Positions 46,724 through 54,889 are shown, counted from the first letter of the stretch. The stretch is DNA of 55,105 nt from an uncultured Bacilli bacterium (GCA_934162265.1 CAKPHZ010000007.1:1-55105), one strand, 5' to 3'. A program made the numbers and translations. Notes: generated by a model not told the origin, from the letters alone.

Positions 46724-47859
46724 AAATAAATCAAAAATACTAAATAAATTAACATTAAAATACATCCATTTGCCCTATCTGATTTTTTACTCTTATCAGG
46801 AACTCCCATTGCCATAGAAGCAAAAACACCACCAACAAGTCCCCCAATATGAGCAAAATTATCAATACCAGAAAAAGTAAATCCAATAAATAAATTAAGC
46901 AAAATAATAGGAATAATCTGACTCTTAAGAGCATTTCCTAAATATACCCGATAATGATAACCAAAATAACAAATAGAACCCAAAAGTCCAAAAATAGCCC
47001 CACTAGCCCCAACACTAACAGCATATTTAGAAGCAAAAGCAACACTTAATAAACTACCACTAATACCACTAAATAAAAAGATAAATAAGTATTTTAACTT
47101 TCCATAAAAACTCTCCACCTGAGGACCAATCACATACAAAGAATACATATTACATACCAAATGAACAATACCAGCATGTAAAAAAATCGAAGTAAATAAA
47201 CGATAATATTCCCCATGTTTAGTATAATAAGCAACATTACCTCCAAAATCAATCAAAGTCTTAACATAAGTAGAACCTTTACCAAAAATATACATAGAAA
47301 TAAATAAAATTACACAAATAGCAATAATCAAGTAAGTAATCAAAGGAGACTTTTGAGAAAAAATTTTCTCTACCCTTTTTGATTTTTCATAGCTCTCCTT
47401 ATTAATATCATCACTAATCTTAACAAATAAATCAATCCCTTTCTCCTCATGTTTCGTTTTCTCAACAATATCAGGAAAAACTTCTAATAACTTACCATTC
47501 TGAATTTCACTAACATTTCTAATCAAAACACTAATAACTCCATCTTCTTCCGGAAGCACAACATCTTCTCCCAAACTCGTATAAATACTAACAACATTCA
47601 TACTAAGAGATAAAGTTTTTTTCTTCAAATTACTTAAAATTCTCTGCAACTTAAAACGATCAAAACTAAGTTGCTCTTCATTATGAATATAATGACTAAC
47701 AATACGAACAAGCTTATAATCACTATCCATATTCTCAAGCCAAATTTCATCATTTACCCCATGTAATATCACAGGATTATAATCTTTCTCTGTAATAAAA
47801 TAATGAACCAAATTCATTACTAATAAATCATTACTATTTAATTGAATCTCTTTCTGCAC
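46708..47859 (-). CDS. Rhomboid-family intramembrane serine protease
   Basis: The protein has 383 residues. A soluble N-terminal domain of 170 residues is followed by about seven helices. Catalytic dyad: Ser286 in VSVGASGAIFGLLG and His337 in NFAHIGGLVGG; the HAGIVHLVCNMYSLY segment (His228, Asn237) completes the oxyanion site. Rhomboids cleave membrane proteins within or near the helix; the long N-terminal region recalls GluP/YqgP of Bacillus, though no TPR repeats are evident. It starts at GTG with GAAGGGA upstream, and is divergent from the TspO-like gene with overlapping promoters between. Confidence 0.88.
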   Translation of the reverse strand: MQKEIQLNSNDLLVMNLVHYFITEKDYNPVILHGVNDEIWLENMDSDYKLVRIVSHYIHNEEQLSFDRFKLQRILSNLKKKTLSLSMNVVSIYTSLGEDVVLPEEDGVISVLIRNVSEIQNGKLLEVFPDIVEKTKHEEKGIDLFVKISDDINKESYEKSKRVEKIFSQKSPLITYLIIAICVILFISMYIFGKGSTYVKTLIDFGGNVAYYTKHGEYYRLFTSIFLHAGIVHLVCNMYSLYVIGPQVESFYGKLKYLFIFLFSGISGSLLSVAFASKYAVSVGASGAIFGLLGSICYFGYHYRVYLGNALKSQIIPIILLNLFIGFTFSGIDNFAHIGGLVGGVFASMAMGVPDKSKKSDRANGCILMLIYLVFLIYLAFFH

Positions 47860-47925
47860 ATTATCCCTTCTTTCTGACTAATAATATTATACTAAAAAAC
47901 ATATAATAAATAAAGAGGTGTAATC
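47860..47925. promoter_or_regulatory. Divergent promoter region, rhomboid and TspO-like genes
   Basis: TATAAT occurs on both strands in this 66-base gap: on minus in AGTATAATATT and on plus in CATATAATAAA. Both -35 boxes are poor. AGAGGTG precedes the TspO-like ATG. Confidence 0.35.
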
Positions 47926-48381
47926 ATGAAAAAAATAAATAAAAAAAATAGATTAGCCTACCTTATATGCTTACTTCCATGGTTCATAGGAAGTATCCTT
48001 TTTAAAGTAGATACCACTTATTATAAAAATTTAAACCTACCATTCTTTGCGCCAAGTCCAATAATCTTCCCAATCATTTGGACTCTACTATATCTTCTAA
48101 TCTCTTTCTCCATTTATAAAACAAAAGAAGAAAAAACAACAAACTATTCTATTTATTTAACAATCAATTATTTATCCAATCAATTATTTACATTTTTCTT
48201 CTTTATCATTAAAAATAATTTTTTAGCCATAATTGATACATTAATAGTATTTCTCTCATCAATCTATCTCTACCAAGAAACCAAAAAAATAAACAAAAAT
48301 AATACAAAATACTTAATTCCCTATCTTATCTGGAACTTATTTGCATTAATTTTAATCACAACCATCTATATTATCAACTAA
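47926..48381 (+). CDS. TspO/MBR-family membrane protein
   Basis: The protein has 151 residues with five helices. After a basic start comes the first helix (LAYLICLLPWFIGSILFKV), then the family block LPFFAPSPIIFPIIWTLLYLLISFSI (residues about 43-68), where P-x-W-x-x-L-Y belongs to the second helix. TspO proteins bind porphyrins or related molecules and may act as sensors; the bacterial role differs by species. Divergent from the rhomboid gene and convergent with rluD, leaving only 13 bases between. Confidence 0.8.
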   Translation: MKKINKKNRLAYLICLLPWFIGSILFKVDTTYYKNLNLPFFAPSPIIFPIIWTLLYLLISFSIYKTKEEKTTNYSIYLTINYLSNQLFTFFFFIIKNNFLAIIDTLIVFLSSIYLYQETKKINKNNTKYLIPYLIWNLFALILITTIYIIN

Positions 48382-48394
48382 AAATACTAAAATC

Positions 48395-49288
48395 TTACAT
48401 TTCCTTATACTTGGCTAAAATTTCATAAAATTCAGTTGGTGCATCTACTTCAAATTCTAAATATTTTCCTGTAACTGGGTGGACAAAACCTAGTTTTTTT
48501 GCATGGAGCATTTGTCCAAAAGAAGGATTATCCAATTTTTTTCTTCCATAAACAGGATCATTAACAACAGGATGATTAATATAACTCATATGAACACGAA
48601 TTTGATGAGTACGCCCAGTCTCTAACTTACAAGTAATCAAAGTTGCTTTCTCATACCTTTCCATTACTCGAATATGAGTAACTGCATCTTTAGAACAAAC
48701 ATCAGTAACACACATCTTTTTTCGGTTATGAGGATCCCTTCCTATCGGCGCATCAATCGTAGCCGTATCCTCCATAATTACCCCATCTACTAATGCTAAA
48801 TATTCCCTAGTAACACTCTTCTCACTAATTTGTTTTGCCAAATTATCATGAACAGCATCATTTTTAGCAACTACTAATAACCCAGAAGTATCCTTATCAA
48901 TTCGGTGAACAATACCAGGACGAACCTCCCCATTAACATGACTTAAATGATTACAATGATACATTAATGCATTCACTAAAGTCCCATGATAATTACCAGG
49001 AGCAGGATGAACAACCATACCACTAGGCTTATTCACAACAAGCAAATCATCATCTTCATAAACAATATCTAAAGGAATATTTTCTTTTTCTATTGACACA
49101 TCTTCTGAATAACCATCCTCTACTTCAATAACATCCTCTATCTTCAATTTATAACTATTCTTAACAGAATTCCCATTAACTAACACATATCCAGAATCCA
49201 TCATCTTTTGAACATAACTACGACTTACTCCCATTTCTTCCATTAAATATTTATCAACCCTAGAAACTCTATCTACAACATACTTCAT
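48395..49288 (-). CDS. rluD: 23S rRNA pseudouridine synthase RluD-like
   Basis: The protein has about 297 residues. An N-terminal S4 domain (about 5-65; SRVDKYLMEEMGVSRSYVQ, SGYVLVNGN) leads into an RsuA/RluA catalytic domain with HRIDKDTSGLLVVAKN, where the Asp (about residue 139) is catalytic, and GRTHQIRVHMSYINHPV. It isomerises uridines of 23S rRNA. The start at ATG 49288 overlaps the end of lspA by four bases and has GGAGAGGA as ribosome site, better than the earlier ATG. lspA-rluD is a common Bacillota pair. Confidence 0.93.
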   Translation of the reverse strand: MKYVVDRVSRVDKYLMEEMGVSRSYVQKMMDSGYVLVNGNSVKNSYKLKIEDVIEVEDGYSEDVSIEKENIPLDIVYEDDDLLVVNKPSGMVVHPAPGNYHGTLVNALMYHCNHLSHVNGEVRPGIVHRIDKDTSGLLVVAKNDAVHDNLAKQISEKSVTREYLALVDGVIMEDTATIDAPIGRDPHNRKKMCVTDVCSKDAVTHIRVMERYEKATLITCKLETGRTHQIRVHMSYINHPVVNDPVYGRKKLDNPSFGQMLHAKKLGFVHPVTGKYLEFEVDAPTEFYEILAKYKEM

Positions 49289-49746
49289 AACATCTTCCTC
49301 TCCTTCAACAATTCTAATACAATTAATAAAAATACACCACAAACAATTAAAATATCAGCAACATTAAAAATAGCCATCTTAAAACCAAATAAACTAAAAT
49401 CAAAAAAATCAATAACATAACCATAAAAAATTCTATCTAAAAAATTTCCTAAAGCCCCACCTAAAATCATACTATAACAAAGATTTTCTAATTGACCACT
49501 TTCTCTATTTTTCGCAAAATAAATTAAAACACCAACAACTAACACACTCATCATTAAAATAAAAGTCAAATTCCCACTTAACATACTAAAAGCAACCCCC
49601 GTATTCTTTACATAAGTAAGAGAAAAAAAATGAGGAATAATTTGAATTGTTTGATTTTCTACCATAAAATAAAGAACTAACTGCTTAGAAATAATATCAA
49701 TAAGTAAAAACAAAATCCCAATAAGAAATATACTAATCATTCTCAT
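49285..49746 (-). CDS. lspA: Lipoprotein signal peptidase LspA
   Basis: The protein has 153 residues with four helices. It removes signal peptides from prolipoproteins after lipid attachment, including those of the lipoproteins in this window. Motifs: NTGVAF (about 48-53), GGALGNFLDRI with the catalytic Asp104, and FNVADILIVCG with Asp131. The ATGA at its start overlaps the pseudopilin stop, and another links it to rluD, so the three genes are translationally coupled. Confidence 0.95.
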   Translation of the reverse strand: MRMISIFLIGILFLLIDIISKQLVLYFMVENQTIQIIPHFFSLTYVKNTGVAFSMLSGNLTFILMMSVLVVGVLIYFAKNRESGQLENLCYSMILGGALGNFLDRIFYGYVIDFFDFSLFGFKMAIFNVADILIVCGVFLLIVLELLKERKML

Positions 49747-50279
49747 TCCTCACATTTCTTATCCAATTTATTTGCCAAACCACTAGGAAGCGTACTAATA
49801 CAAGTATTTAATTCACAACGATTATTCCCCAAATTAAATTGAACATAATAATAATAAACATAATCACTATCTCGATATACTTCTATTACTGGATTATGAC
49901 TATTATCAAAACATTGCTTCTTATTCTTAGGATTAACTAATTTAGCTTCATCAACTATACCATCATTAACCAAATCCATAATTTTAAGATTATCATTACC
50001 TTTCTTTAACTGATATAAAGAAACTTCATAAGTACTATCTCCAATATTATTCTTTTTAGAAAATGTAGTAACTTCATCACCAGTTTGCTTTAAACCAGAA
50101 CCATGTAACTCAATATAACTACTAATAGATTTTCCTAAATTTTCTACAAATAATTTCTCTCCTCTAGCCTTAGAATTATTAATCGCTCCCGTAACTCCAT
50201 AAGCAGAAATTCCCATTACTAAAGACAAAATTACAATTGTTGCTAATAATTCAATTAAAGTAAATCCTTTATTATTCAT
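49743..50279 (-). CDS. Type IV prepilin-like protein (pseudopilin)
   Basis: The protein has about 178 residues with a classical type IV prepilin start: MNNKGFTLIELLATIVILS, cleaved after Gly and N-methylated on Phe, then a helix of 25 residues and an outer domain with three or four cysteines (KKQCFDN, NRCELNTC, KKCEE). No other type IV pilus or ComG gene, and no prepilin peptidase, is visible nearby. The ATG follows GGTGGTGA; a TTG six codons earlier lacks its own site. It leads the pseudopilin-lspA-rluD operon. A competence- or secretion-type pseudopilin is possible. Confidence 0.7.
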   Translation of the reverse strand: MNNKGFTLIELLATIVILSLVMGISAYGVTGAINNSKARGEKLFVENLGKSISSYIELHGSGLKQTGDEVTTFSKKNNIGDSTYEVSLYQLKKGNDNLKIMDLVNDGIVDEAKLVNPKNKKQCFDNSHNPVIEVYRDSDYVYYYYVQFNLGNNRCELNTCISTLPSGLANKLDKKCEE

Positions 50280-50330
50280 TTTTTCAATCACCACCAATAG
50301 TGTAACATAATTTAATTTAATTTAAAAGAG

Positions 50331-50360
50331 TTGACACCAAAGAATAAATTCATATATACT
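50331..50360 (+). promoter_or_regulatory. Sigma-A promoter of the DUF192-gpsA operon
   Basis: TTGACA (50331-50336) and TATACT (50355-50360) are 18 bases apart, and AAGGTG with eight A follows before the ATG at 50380. Strong match to consensus; the leader is only about 13 bases. Confidence 0.75.
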
Positions 50361-50379
50361 AAATTTAAGGTGAAAAAAA

Positions 50380-50697
50380 ATGAAAATAAGATATCAAGAA
50401 AAAGAAATAGAACTAATCGAATGTAAAACTTTCTACACTAGATTTAAAGGATTTATGGGAAAGAAAAATATTCACAATGCCCTTCTTTTTAATCATTGCA
50501 ATAGTGTACATACTTTTTTCATGAAAGAAAATATTGATATTATATTTTGTAATAAAGAAAATAAAATCATATCTTATTATCAAAACATATCACCTAGAAA
50601 AGTAATTCTTCCCCAAAGAAAAGCAACAAAAACAATAGAATTACCAACAAATTACTTCCAAATAAAAATTGGAGAAAGATTGGAGATAATAAAATGA
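50380..50697 (+). CDS. DUF192-family protein
   Basis: The protein has 105 residues and carries the DUF192 signature: FKGFMGKK (residues 27-34), then LLFNHCNSVHTFFMKENIDI (about 41-60), ENKIISYYQNISP and a terminal YFQIKIGERLEI. No signal peptide. The biochemical role of DUF192 is unknown. It overlaps the gpsA start by four bases (ATGA) and shares its promoter. Confidence 0.8.
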   Translation: MKIRYQEKEIELIECKTFYTRFKGFMGKKNIHNALLFNHCNSVHTFFMKENIDIIFCNKENKIISYYQNISPRKVILPQRKATKTIELPTNYFQIKIGERLEIIK

Positions 50698-51644
50698 AAA
50701 TAACAATATTAGGTTGTGGTGCTTTTGGAACAGCAATAGCATCACTATTTGAAAAAAAAGACGTCCAAACAGTAGTATGGTCTAAATTTGAAAAAGAAAT
50801 TGAAAAAGAACAAAAAAATTACCCAACCATAAAGTTTACAACTTCCCTACAAGAAGCATGCCATTCATCAGACTTAATTATTATTGCTATTCCCATCAAT
50901 TTCATCAAAGATACTATTTTAGAATTAAAGCCCTATTACCAAAAACAAGACATTCTAATTGCTAGCAAAGGAATCGATATCAAAACCCATCAATTTGCAG
51001 CAGAAATTATTACATCTGTACTAGAAACTGCCCCAATCGGCATCATTTCTGGAGGAAGTTTTGCTATTGACATGAAAAATAAAAATGTTTTAGGACTTAC
51101 CCTAGCAACAAAACAAAATTCCATCAAAGAAAAAGTAAAAAAATATATGGAAAGCGATATCGTTAAAATCCAATACATCAAAGATACCATTGGATTACCA
51201 ATCTGTGGAGCAATCAAAAACGTCATGGCAATTGGTTTTGGCATGCTAGACGGCGCAAAATTACCAGACTCAAGTAAATTCTTATTCCTAACAAACGCTA
51301 TTTACGAAATAAAATACTTAATCAGTACTTTACAAGGAGAAGAAAACACCATTATGACATATGCTGGAATTGATGATATCATGATGACCTGTACCTCTTC
51401 CACCTCAAGAAATTACACTCTAGGAAATTTAATTGGCAGCAACAAATCAGAAGAAGAAATAGAAAAATATAAACAAAAAACAACCATCGAAGGATTAGGA
51501 ACAGCCAAAGCAATGTATGAACTAGCAAAAAATAAACATATCAATCTACCACTTACCAATACAATATATCAAATATTGTATGAAGGAAAAAATTATCTAG
51601 AATTAATCAACACCCTAAAGAATTCTACAAATAATAATCTGTAG
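50694..51644 (+). CDS. gpsA: NAD(P)H-dependent glycerol-3-phosphate dehydrogenase
   Basis: The protein has 316 residues and reduces dihydroxyacetone phosphate to sn-glycerol 3-phosphate for phospholipid and teichoic-type polymer synthesis. N-terminal Rossmann motif GCGAFGTAIAS (7-17), then DLIIIAIPINF (63-73). The helical domain contains PICGAIKNVMAIGFGMLDG and, near the end, TTIEGLGTAKAM. The Lys in GAIKNV is the catalytic Lys. It is co-transcribed with DUF192 and ends in a terminator overlapping its stop. Confidence 0.94.
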   Translation: MKITILGCGAFGTAIASLFEKKDVQTVVWSKFEKEIEKEQKNYPTIKFTTSLQEACHSSDLIIIAIPINFIKDTILELKPYYQKQDILIASKGIDIKTHQFAAEIITSVLETAPIGIISGGSFAIDMKNKNVLGLTLATKQNSIKEKVKKYMESDIVKIQYIKDTIGLPICGAIKNVMAIGFGMLDGAKLPDSSKFLFLTNAIYEIKYLISTLQGEENTIMTYAGIDDIMMTCTSSTSRNYTLGNLIGSNKSEEEIEKYKQKTTIEGLGTAKAMYELAKNKHINLPLTNTIYQILYEGKNYLELINTLKNSTNNNL

Positions 51645-51660
51645 AATTCTCTTTTTATTT
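51619..51660 (+). terminator. Terminator of gpsA, possibly bidirectional
   Basis: AGAATTCTACA (51619-51629) and TGTAGAATTCT (51640-51650) form a perfect 11-base stem around a ten-base loop, followed by CTTTTTATTTT. It overlaps the gpsA stop (51642-51644) and the convergent 51660 gene ends immediately afterwards. Confidence 0.85.
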
Positions 51661-52295
51661 TATAAATTAAAAATAATAACAATCTCTCTTAACAAAAAAA
51701 TTAAATTACAAATAAAAGACACTTTCGAAAAAAATAATATATTATCTAAAACAACCCTTACATCAGAAAAATACTTATCAACCCAACTATTATCTTTAGA
51801 AGTATTTTCCCAACTATTCAAAATAAAATAAAAATAATCTATTAAAAGCAAAATAACAAACAAAAACACCCCTATCTTAGCATCCCCAATTGTATGTGTA
51901 AATAAAGAAATAATACTCCCAATAAAAGCAGAAAAGAATAACACATAAACTCTTAAAAAAATTTTACAAAACAAATTAGATAATTTTTCTTCTTGATAAT
52001 AACAAGCATATTTTGCTAATAAAAAAACAATTCCAAAATGAAATAAATCAGAAGAATAATAGTCAACTGAAGTAAGACGAATAACATTCCTTTTTGCTTC
52101 ATAATAACTAAATATCTGTCCCTTAGCTTCAACAATATGAATAAAATCATAATCAGAAGTAATCTCCTTAGCAACAGAAAATCCATCAATATCTTGAACG
52201 CTTATTTTTTTATATTTTAAATAACAAATTAATATTCTTAAATACAAAAAAACAAGAAGAACAAATCCTACGATTAATAAAATATTCCTAATCAT
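51660..52295 (-). CDS. YugP-like membrane protein without zinc-binding motif
   Basis: The protein has 211 residues: a helix (about 4-22), a cytoplasmic or outer segment with DIDGFSVAKEITSDYDFIHI and FSYYEAKRNVIRLTSVDYYSSD, then three more helices. This layout and the strand block resemble YugP-type zinc metallopeptidases (typically ...DHYDPRxRVLRLS...VAAHEVGHA...). Where HExxH should follow, the sequence reads GIVFLLAKYACYY, so zinc ligands are missing. It would be a non-catalytic relative. It overlaps the DUF1653 gene by one base, so they form an operon. Identity is by likeness and moderately sure. Confidence 0.5.
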   Translation of the reverse strand: MIRNILLIVGFVLLVFLYLRILICYLKYKKISVQDIDGFSVAKEITSDYDFIHIVEAKGQIFSYYEAKRNVIRLTSVDYYSSDLFHFGIVFLLAKYACYYQEEKLSNLFCKIFLRVYVLFFSAFIGSIISLFTHTIGDAKIGVFLFVILLLIDYFYFILNSWENTSKDNSWVDKYFSDVRVVLDNILFFSKVSFICNLIFLLREIVIIFNL

Positions 52296-52549
52296 TAATC
52301 TCCTCTCTTAGCAACACTATCAACTTCTTGTAACTCAAAACGATACTTTTGAGTTGCCTCAGGATATTTATCATGATCAACCTCACTCATAAACATCGAA
52401 TACGGTCTAACCCATAAACTACCATCTTCATAAAGTTTTCGATAAACAACACAAGACTCCCCAGTTTCTGAATAAGTAGCAATATCTACAACCAAATAAT
52501 AATCCCCTTTAAAATGTCTATAAATTCGATTTATCTTTAACTCTCTCAT
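52295..52549 (-). CDS. DUF1653-family protein
   Basis: The protein has 84 residues and no helix. It matches DUF1653: YRHFKGDYYLVVDIATYSET near the start, CVVYRKLYEDGSLWVRPYSM in the middle and a final FMSEVDHDKYPE. These small domains look like SH3-type folds of unknown function. The start has GGTGG seven bases upstream. It lies ahead of the YugP-like gene and shares its operon. Confidence 0.8.
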   Translation of the reverse strand: MRELKINRIYRHFKGDYYLVVDIATYSETGESCVVYRKLYEDGSLWVRPYSMFMSEVDHDKYPEATQKYRFELQEVDSVAKRGD

Positions 52550-52570
52550 TTTACCACCATAAACCTTTCA

Positions 52571-52598
52571 ATAATATTAAATCAAACTTTTAATTCAA
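52571..52598 (-). promoter_or_regulatory. Promoter candidate of DUF1653-YugP-like operon
   Basis: On the minus strand TTGAAT (52598-52593) and TATTAT (52576-52571) are 16 bases apart, 21 bases before the ATG at 52549. Both boxes are reasonable. Confidence 0.45.
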
Positions 52599-52599
52599 C

Positions 52600-52804
52600 T
52601 ATAAACTAATTAACACAAAATTCTCTCCCCTAAATCCAACCTCTATTTTGTACTATCTTTTTGATGAAAAAACTCGTTCTTATCTTTATCTATAACAATT
52701 TATAAGTTATCTATATTTTTTTCTAGCCACATAAACATATAAATTTAGTATTTTGCAATACCATAACTAATATTTTTGACTTAAAACTATACACTTAACA
52801 GTAT
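52600..52804. other. Intergenic stretch, nothing recognised
   Basis: About 200 AT-rich bases between the DUF1653 promoter and the RhuM pseudogene. No coding frame with a ribosome site and no RNA motif is visible on either strand. It may include the decayed downstream part of the RhuM gene. Confidence 0.4.
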
Positions 52805-53113
52805 TTAGTTAACCAAAAAGCCAATAGAAATAATCATATCAAGATTATAATATTTTTTATTATAATCTTGTTTGCCGTCATTACCCATATGTGCAATTTT
52901 TGCACACGTGCTATTTTCATCTAACTCCTCATCTTTATAAATATTGTTAATATGTCTTACAATCCCACTTCTTTCAATATTAAACAGTGCTGCTAATGCT
53001 TCTGTATTTAACCAAACATCTTCATTTTCTAATAATACTTCTACTTTTGTATTGCCTTATTCATCATTATAAAACAAAATATTTTTCTCATTTTCAATGA
53101 ATTTATTATCCAT
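52805..53113 (-). pseudogene. RhuM-family protein, truncated with an early stop
   Basis: The reading frame starts at an ATG with a strong AAAAGGAGG site and reads MDNKFIENEKNILFYNDE, stop (53057-53059), then in the same frame GNTKVEVLLENEDVWLNTEA, LAALFNIERSGIVRHINNIY, ELDENSTCAKIAHM, KYYNLDMIISIGFLVN and a second stop. This is the N-terminal third of a RhuM/virulence-type protein; the full families have some 330 residues. It is broken twice: by the internal stop and by loss of its C-terminal two thirds. RhuM genes often travel with restriction-modification or phage islands. Confidence 0.7.
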
Positions 53114-53192
53114 GTTTTATCCTCCTTTTCAAAATATTTTTAGTTAATTTATAATAGACATTATACTATTTTTTATATTATATAACAATCAA

Positions 53193-53212
53193 TTTGCTCG
53201 AATTCGACCAAA
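53193..53212. repeat. 20-bp palindrome between proS and the RhuM remnant
   Basis: TTTGCTCGAATTCGACCAAA is palindromic at nine of ten pairs. It lies downstream of the proS stop and upstream of the RhuM ATG. It could be an operator, a recombination site or a remnant of a mobile element; nothing in the sequence decides. Confidence 0.35.
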
Positions 53213-53256
53213 TTAAATCTTATTAAAAAGAACACAATATTAATTGCCTCCTCTTA

Positions 53257-54525
53257 CTATTTTAATATATTTATTATATTATCTATGTTAACAATTTCTT
53301 TTTTATTTGTTTTTGTATCTTCTACTTCATAATTAGTTCCATCAAATTTTGTACCTAATATAATCATTTTTGGTGTTCCTAAAACATAAACATCATTTAT
53401 TCTATTTCCAATATTTAAATTTTCTCTATCATCAATTATTGCATTAATATTATTTTGAAGTAAGTAATTATATAGTTTTTCTCCTTCTTCTTTATTATTT
53501 TCATTATATATTATTTGTACTTTATAAGATGCTATATCATATGGTAAAGCAAAACCTTTAATTTTATCATTTTCTTTAATAATATTATTTTCTATTAAAC
53601 AAGCAATTATTCTTCCTAAACCAATTCCATAACATCCCATATAATATGGTTTCTTCTCATTATTTTCATCCATATAGAAAAGTCCCATACTATCAGAATA
53701 TTTTGTTCCAAGTTGGAAATTATTTCCTAATTCAACAGTACTATATTCTTTTAAACCAGCAATATCACTTACTCCTAATTGTTTAAGATATTCATCCTTA
53801 TTTTCAAATTCTAAAACTTCTTTGTTAATACCAATATTATTTTTTTCATCATAAAGAGTTTTATCTTCTCCTAAATTAGTAATTGCTTGAAATTCTTCTG
53901 CAACTTTTCCACCTATAACACCATTATCACTAACGGTTGGTATAATTTTGATGCCTAATCTTTTAAATATATTTAAATATACCTGATGCATTAGTTCATA
54001 TGTCTTTTGCATATCTTCTTCAGTTTTATCAAATGAATAAGCATCCATCATAACAAAAGTTCTTGGTCTAAATAAATAACCTCTAGTTCTGATTTCTTTT
54101 CTAAATTTTTCACCTATTTGATAATAAATGGCTGGTAAATTTTTATATGAAGATAATCTATTGGCACCAAATAAAGTAGCACATTCTTCTGCAGTTGGAG
54201 CGAGTCCATATTCACCTAAATTATTTTTTATTGTAAACATTATATCTCCATCTTTTGTATAGGTATTCCATCTGCCTGATTGATCCCATATTTTTCTTGG
54301 TTGAAGTTTTGGAAATTCTACTTGAATACATCCTGCCTTATCTAATTCCTCAATGATGACATTTTCAACTGTTCTTTCTAATTTTGTCCATAAATTACCA
54401 TAACCATAAATACCACTTTCAAATTGATATAATTCTCCTAATTTCATCAAAATATCTTGGCCAGAGTAATCACTATCAATATCATTTAGATTAATCTTTT
54501 TAATATTTAATCTACTTAATCTCAT
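53257..54525 (-). CDS. proS: Prolyl-tRNA synthetase, short form without full editing domain
   Basis: The protein has about 422 residues and charges tRNA-Pro. Class II motifs are visible: motif 1 region ending VEFPKLQP, LAPTAEECATLFG, motif 2 GEKFRKEIRTRGYLFRPRTF followed by VMMDAYSFD, motif 3 GCYGIGLGRIIACLIE, and a C-terminal anticodon-binding domain (YKVQIIYNENNKEEGEKLYN). Between motifs 2 and 3 only about 60 residues lie at the place of the roughly 180-residue INS editing domain of typical bacterial ProRS (about 570 residues). The start is at ATG 54525, since GAAAGGGTGA precedes it; a GTG three codons earlier is possible. Regulated by the upstream proline T-box. It might be a second ProRS. 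Confidence 0.88.
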   Translation of the reverse strand: MRLSRLNIKKINLNDIDSDYSGQDILMKLGELYQFESGIYGYGNLWTKLERTVENVIIEELDKAGCIQVEFPKLQPRKIWDQSGRWNTYTKDGDIMFTIKNNLGEYGLAPTAEECATLFGANRLSSYKNLPAIYYQIGEKFRKEIRTRGYLFRPRTFVMMDAYSFDKTEEDMQKTYELMHQVYLNIFKRLGIKIIPTVSDNGVIGGKVAEEFQAITNLGEDKTLYDEKNNIGINKEVLEFENKDEYLKQLGVSDIAGLKEYSTVELGNNFQLGTKYSDSMGLFYMDENNEKKPYYMGCYGIGLGRIIACLIENNIIKENDKIKGFALPYDIASYKVQIIYNENNKEEGEKLYNYLLQNNINAIIDDRENLNIGNRINDVYVLGTPKMIILGTKFDGTNYEVEDTKTNKKEIVNIDNIINILK

Positions 54526-54545
54526 TTTATTCACCCTTTCTTTAA

Positions 54546-54742
54546 AACAAAAAAGAATAGCACATAAGGAGTCATTAAGACGGTGCCATCCTTTTATTTT
54601 ACTTAATTTTGATAACGGCTATTTGCCGGAAATGTTTTCATTTCACTCTGAAGATAGGAATTAAATAGTATCATAACTTGTTCACACTATACCAAGCTCA
54701 CTTTTATGCTTAACTAATTAATATTTCTTCGTCACTGATTTG
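54546..54742 (-). promoter_or_regulatory. Proline T-box riboswitch in the proS leader
   Basis: On the minus strand the leader carries stem I, closed by GAAGA (54730-54726) and TCTTC (54654-54650). On its 3' side CCU followed by A (54658-54655) fits a proline specifier codon. The T-box motif AAAAGGATGGCACCGTC lies at about 54577-54595. The competing terminator pairs GGATGGCAC (54591-54583) with GTGCTATTC (54563-54555), followed by six uridines. Uncharged tRNA-Pro would stabilise the antiterminator and let transcription reach proS. Confidence 0.88.
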
Positions 54743-54748
54743 TAACAT

Positions 54749-54777
54749 ATTATATCATAAATTTTAATTGTCCACAA
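54749..54777 (-). promoter_or_regulatory. Promoter of the proS leader
   Basis: TTGTGG (54777-54772) and TATAAT (54754-54749) are 17 bases apart on the minus strand, with TGA before the -10 box (extended -10). The transcript would start around 54742, just ahead of the T-box stem I. Confidence 0.65.
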
Positions 54778-54784
54778 ATTATTT

Positions 54785-54831
54785 TTGTTCACACCTTTAT
54801 TTCATACATATTTTTAATATTTTGTGAACAA
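54785..54831. repeat. Inverted repeat upstream of the proS promoter
   Basis: TTGTTCACA (54785-54793) and TGTGAACAA (54823-54831) are perfect complements 29 bases apart. A third copy of TTGTTCACA lies in the T-box leader (54679-54687). Could be a transcription end for the 54890 fragment or a binding site. Confidence 0.35.
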
Positions 54832-54889
54832 GTTCAAAAAATCGAACCAAATTAATATTTTTTAATTTTAAATATTTCCTTATTTTATG

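Noticed and set aside
54785..54831. TTGTTCACA repeat as second riboswitch part
   Set aside because: It lies upstream of the proS promoter, thus outside the transcript, and forms no known RNA structure.
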